From: Parachlamydiales bacterium
Lineage (GTDB): Bacteria; Chlamydiota; Chlamydiia; Chlamydiales; Rhabdochlamydiaceae
NCBI GenBank assembly: GCA_947474635.1
Contig: CANJJB010000013.1
Coordinates: 1 to 38,831 of the forward strand
Direction: 5' to 3'
DNA length: 38,831 bases
Below are positions 36,934 to 38,831 of this stretch, in pieces. How positions within the stretch are numbered: position 1 is the first letter of the stretch; each line of letters begins with the position of its first letter. Made by a program: the position numbers and the translations under genes. The notes below the pieces were generated by a model. That model was not told where the DNA came from and made no database searches. It saw only the letters and a list, made by a program, of their open reading frames with translations.

Positions 36934-38544
36934 TTAGAGCTTGGAACGCGGACCTAGTAGCTTTCCAAGCTCTAAGAAGTTATTATCTAAAGCGATCTCT
37001 AAGGGAGTTTCTCCATCGGAGTTCTTTTGATTAAGATTGGCTCCTGCTTTTAGTAAAAGCTGCACAAGGGGAATGTTATTGGCCTCTGTAGCTGCTAAAA
37101 GAAAAGTGTTTCCTGCTCCATCTTGCTTATCTATCAAAGAGCGGCCGAGTTTTTCTATGATAAAGGTTGGGAAGGCGGGATTTGCATTTTGTAAAACTGC
37201 CATGAGCATGTTCCAAAAATTAGGAGGAAGCGTTGTATCAAAGACGGCCCCTTGCTCTAGTGCGGCTTTGAACATAGCCAGATCATCATTGTGAATGACC
37301 TCCAAAAGAAAAAGCAGGTCGCCAGCAAATTGTTTCTTTTCATCAGAAAGCGCAGGGATGTTCAGAAGACCGGAACAATCGCGGTCTAAAACCTTCTGTA
37401 AAGAGGCAGATTGATCTTTAGTGGTACATATGCTCGTTGTAATGGCACACAAATCTGCCTTTCTACGAGGATTAAAGCCGGGTATTAATGAGTGATGAAT
37501 ACGTTGTGCTAGGGCATCCTCATTGAGTAACCGATAGATGCGTCCGTGCTCTATCAACACCCAAGAGGAGTCTTGCATATCGTATGCAATAACGAGTGCG
37601 TGATCTCGGCCATTTAGTCCAATTGCGCAAGGTATGCCTGCTTGTCCTAGAGGTTCTAGCTGCTTCAAGTGAAGCGCTAACTCTTTTGTATCGTAAATAC
37701 GCACAAAGTGCTCGAGCATATCTACGCCTCCTTTTTCTTTCAGCTGGACCGGGCCAATCAGAGGAATCACAGAGTTTAAAAAGTTTGTGTGTATAGCTTC
37801 ACATAATGGATCTTCAAATAGATGGGGGTAATCTCTTGCCTTTTGACATATTTCAATTCCGTCAAAAAAGGCAACAAGATCAGAGTCTTTCTGAATAGAG
37901 AGCGCATCTTTTTTGACCAATTCTAGAAAATTGCCTTTGTCGCTCATCTGTTTGTATTTCTGTATTAAAACAGTAATCTTGTTCAGTCTCGATTCATATG
38001 TGGCAAAATTATCACATAAAAGAGCTTGAATGGCCATCAATCCAAGACCACAACAAATGCCTATACGATTACTTGTGTAACCTAAGGCTTGTATGAAGCT
38101 GATCAAGTCCATATCATTTTTTTTAAGTAACTTGATAGAGGCATATACAATAGCCTCGGGATTGTTATGAATGGCAGCTAGTACAATATCTGCATTTTCT
38201 GACAAAAGAGCGCCTGCAAATTTAAGCGCAAGTCCATTATTTTTGACAGCTTCTTTGACGACAATGGGATTACTTCTCAACTCTTCACTTAATGTGGCTA
38301 ACTTTAGCCCATCTTTTTGCACCAGCCGGATAGCAGGCCATAGGGGATCATTGGGATCAAGTGCTTGCAAAGTGGGGTCTACTCGTATAGCTATAGCAGG
38401 AGGGCGTTTTTTATTAGAGTTTTCAAAAATAGGAGCGGCAGCATTGTTAACGCGTTTCGGTATAGAAGAGCCTGATGTGTCATCAGGCCCCGAAGGGGGA
38501 TGAGGTGGTTTCGGCGGTAAGTTAGGAGGGATATTCGATGACAT
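36934..38544 (-). CDS. Ankyrin-repeat protein with DUF4116-like insert and putative papain-like Cys/His domain (ANK3)
   Basis: LRSNPIVVKEAVKNNGLALKFAGALLSENADIVLAAIHNNPEAIVYAS; IGICCGLGLMAIQALL; GRDHALVIAYD; C-terminal ANK repeats. Confidence 0.82.
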   Translation of the reverse strand: MSSNIPPNLPPKPPHPPSGPDDTSGSSIPKRVNNAAAPIFENSNKKRPPAIAIRVDPTLQALDPNDPLWPAIRLVQKDGLKLATLSEELRSNPIVVKEAVKNNGLALKFAGALLSENADIVLAAIHNNPEAIVYASIKLLKKNDMDLISFIQALGYTSNRIGICCGLGLMAIQALLCDNFATYESRLNKITVLIQKYKQMSDKGNFLELVKKDALSIQKDSDLVAFFDGIEICQKARDYPHLFEDPLCEAIHTNFLNSVIPLIGPVQLKEKGGVDMLEHFVRIYDTKELALHLKQLEPLGQAGIPCAIGLNGRDHALVIAYDMQDSSWVLIEHGRIYRLLNEDALAQRIHHSLIPGFNPRRKADLCAITTSICTTKDQSASLQKVLDRDCSGLLNIPALSDEKKQFAGDLLFLLEVIHNDDLAMFKAALEQGAVFDTTLPPNFWNMLMAVLQNANPAFPTFIIEKLGRSLIDKQDGAGNTFLLAATEANNIPLVQLLLKAGANLNQKNSDGETPLEIALDNNFLELGKLLGPRSKL

Positions 38545-38698
38545 CTTTATGTTTGCAATTAATTTAATTCTATTTCTTTCAAATAGAGTAATTAGTTAAT
38601 TACATTCAATATAAAAACTGTTTCTAAAAAAGATCGTCCATTGTGAGTGTTACATCTGCGGTTTCAAAGATGTGACTTAGGTGAAATATCTCTATACT

Positions 38699-38831
38699 GG
38701 CTTTGTTGCATAAATGCCTGAAAGGCACGAGTTTTTTCTCTTTCCTGTGAGCTAAGCTCCAACCTTATAGCTTCTTGGTCTTCCAAGCTCTGTCATGCGA
38801 TTTAGTATCTCAAGACCGACCCTGATTTCTG
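38699..38831 (-). mobile_element. IS5/IS903-like insertion sequence, truncated by the window end
   Basis: Terminal 'GGCTTTGTTGCATAAAT' resembles the IS903-group inverted repeat, followed on the minus strand by a transposase C-terminus. Confidence 0.75.
38752..38831 (-). CDS. IS5-family transposase C-terminus (partial)
   Basis: Minus-strand frame reads EIRVGLEILNRMTELGRPRSYKVGA*, resembling IS903-group transposase ends (..LNxMTxLGxPxSY..). Confidence 0.7.
   Translation of the reverse strand, partial: EIRVGLEILNRMTELGRPRSYKVGA

Noticed and set aside
36900-36945. Possible further murE 3' remnant between ANK2 and ANK3 ('gcaattatggtttattagagc' versus murE end 'gcaattagagc')
   Set aside because: The match is too short, and ttagagctt is simply the shared ANK stop region.

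Overview
The window reads as a chlamydial chromosome segment, most likely from an amoeba- or arthropod-associated 'Chlamydia-like' lineage. This is inferred from recognised proteins and from memory of Chlamydia gene order; no search was run. It starts at the 3' end of an rRNA operon (23S tail plus 5S). Core blocks are clpC; lplA-proS-(SurA/PpiD-like)-(CBM9-like)-gcvH-yjdF; an AsmA/TamB-like giant ORF with comF; bactofilin-dnaA-(TPR)-(hypothetical); and mraZ-rsmH-ftsL-ftsI-murE. Accessory genes are interspersed: two LRR proteins, two AAA ATPases (DUF4143-like and DUF234-like), a 12-unit TPR protein, a zeta-toxin-like kinase with a small partner, three paralogous ankyrin proteins, and an IS5/IS903-like element cut by the window end. 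The most unusual signal occurs three times. A complete gene (a secreted-protein paralog, the DUF234-type ATPase, and murE) is followed by a eukaryotic-like repeat-protein gene (LRR, TPR, ANK), and then by a short, diverged, orphan copy of the upstream gene's own 3' terminus including the stop region. Other highlights are a T9-tract frameshift splitting rsmH, an ankyrin family with a putative papain-like Cys/His domain in which one paralog has lost both residues, twin perfect or near-perfect palindromes before the ATPase-nuclease gene, and an archaeal/eukaryotic-type ProRS.
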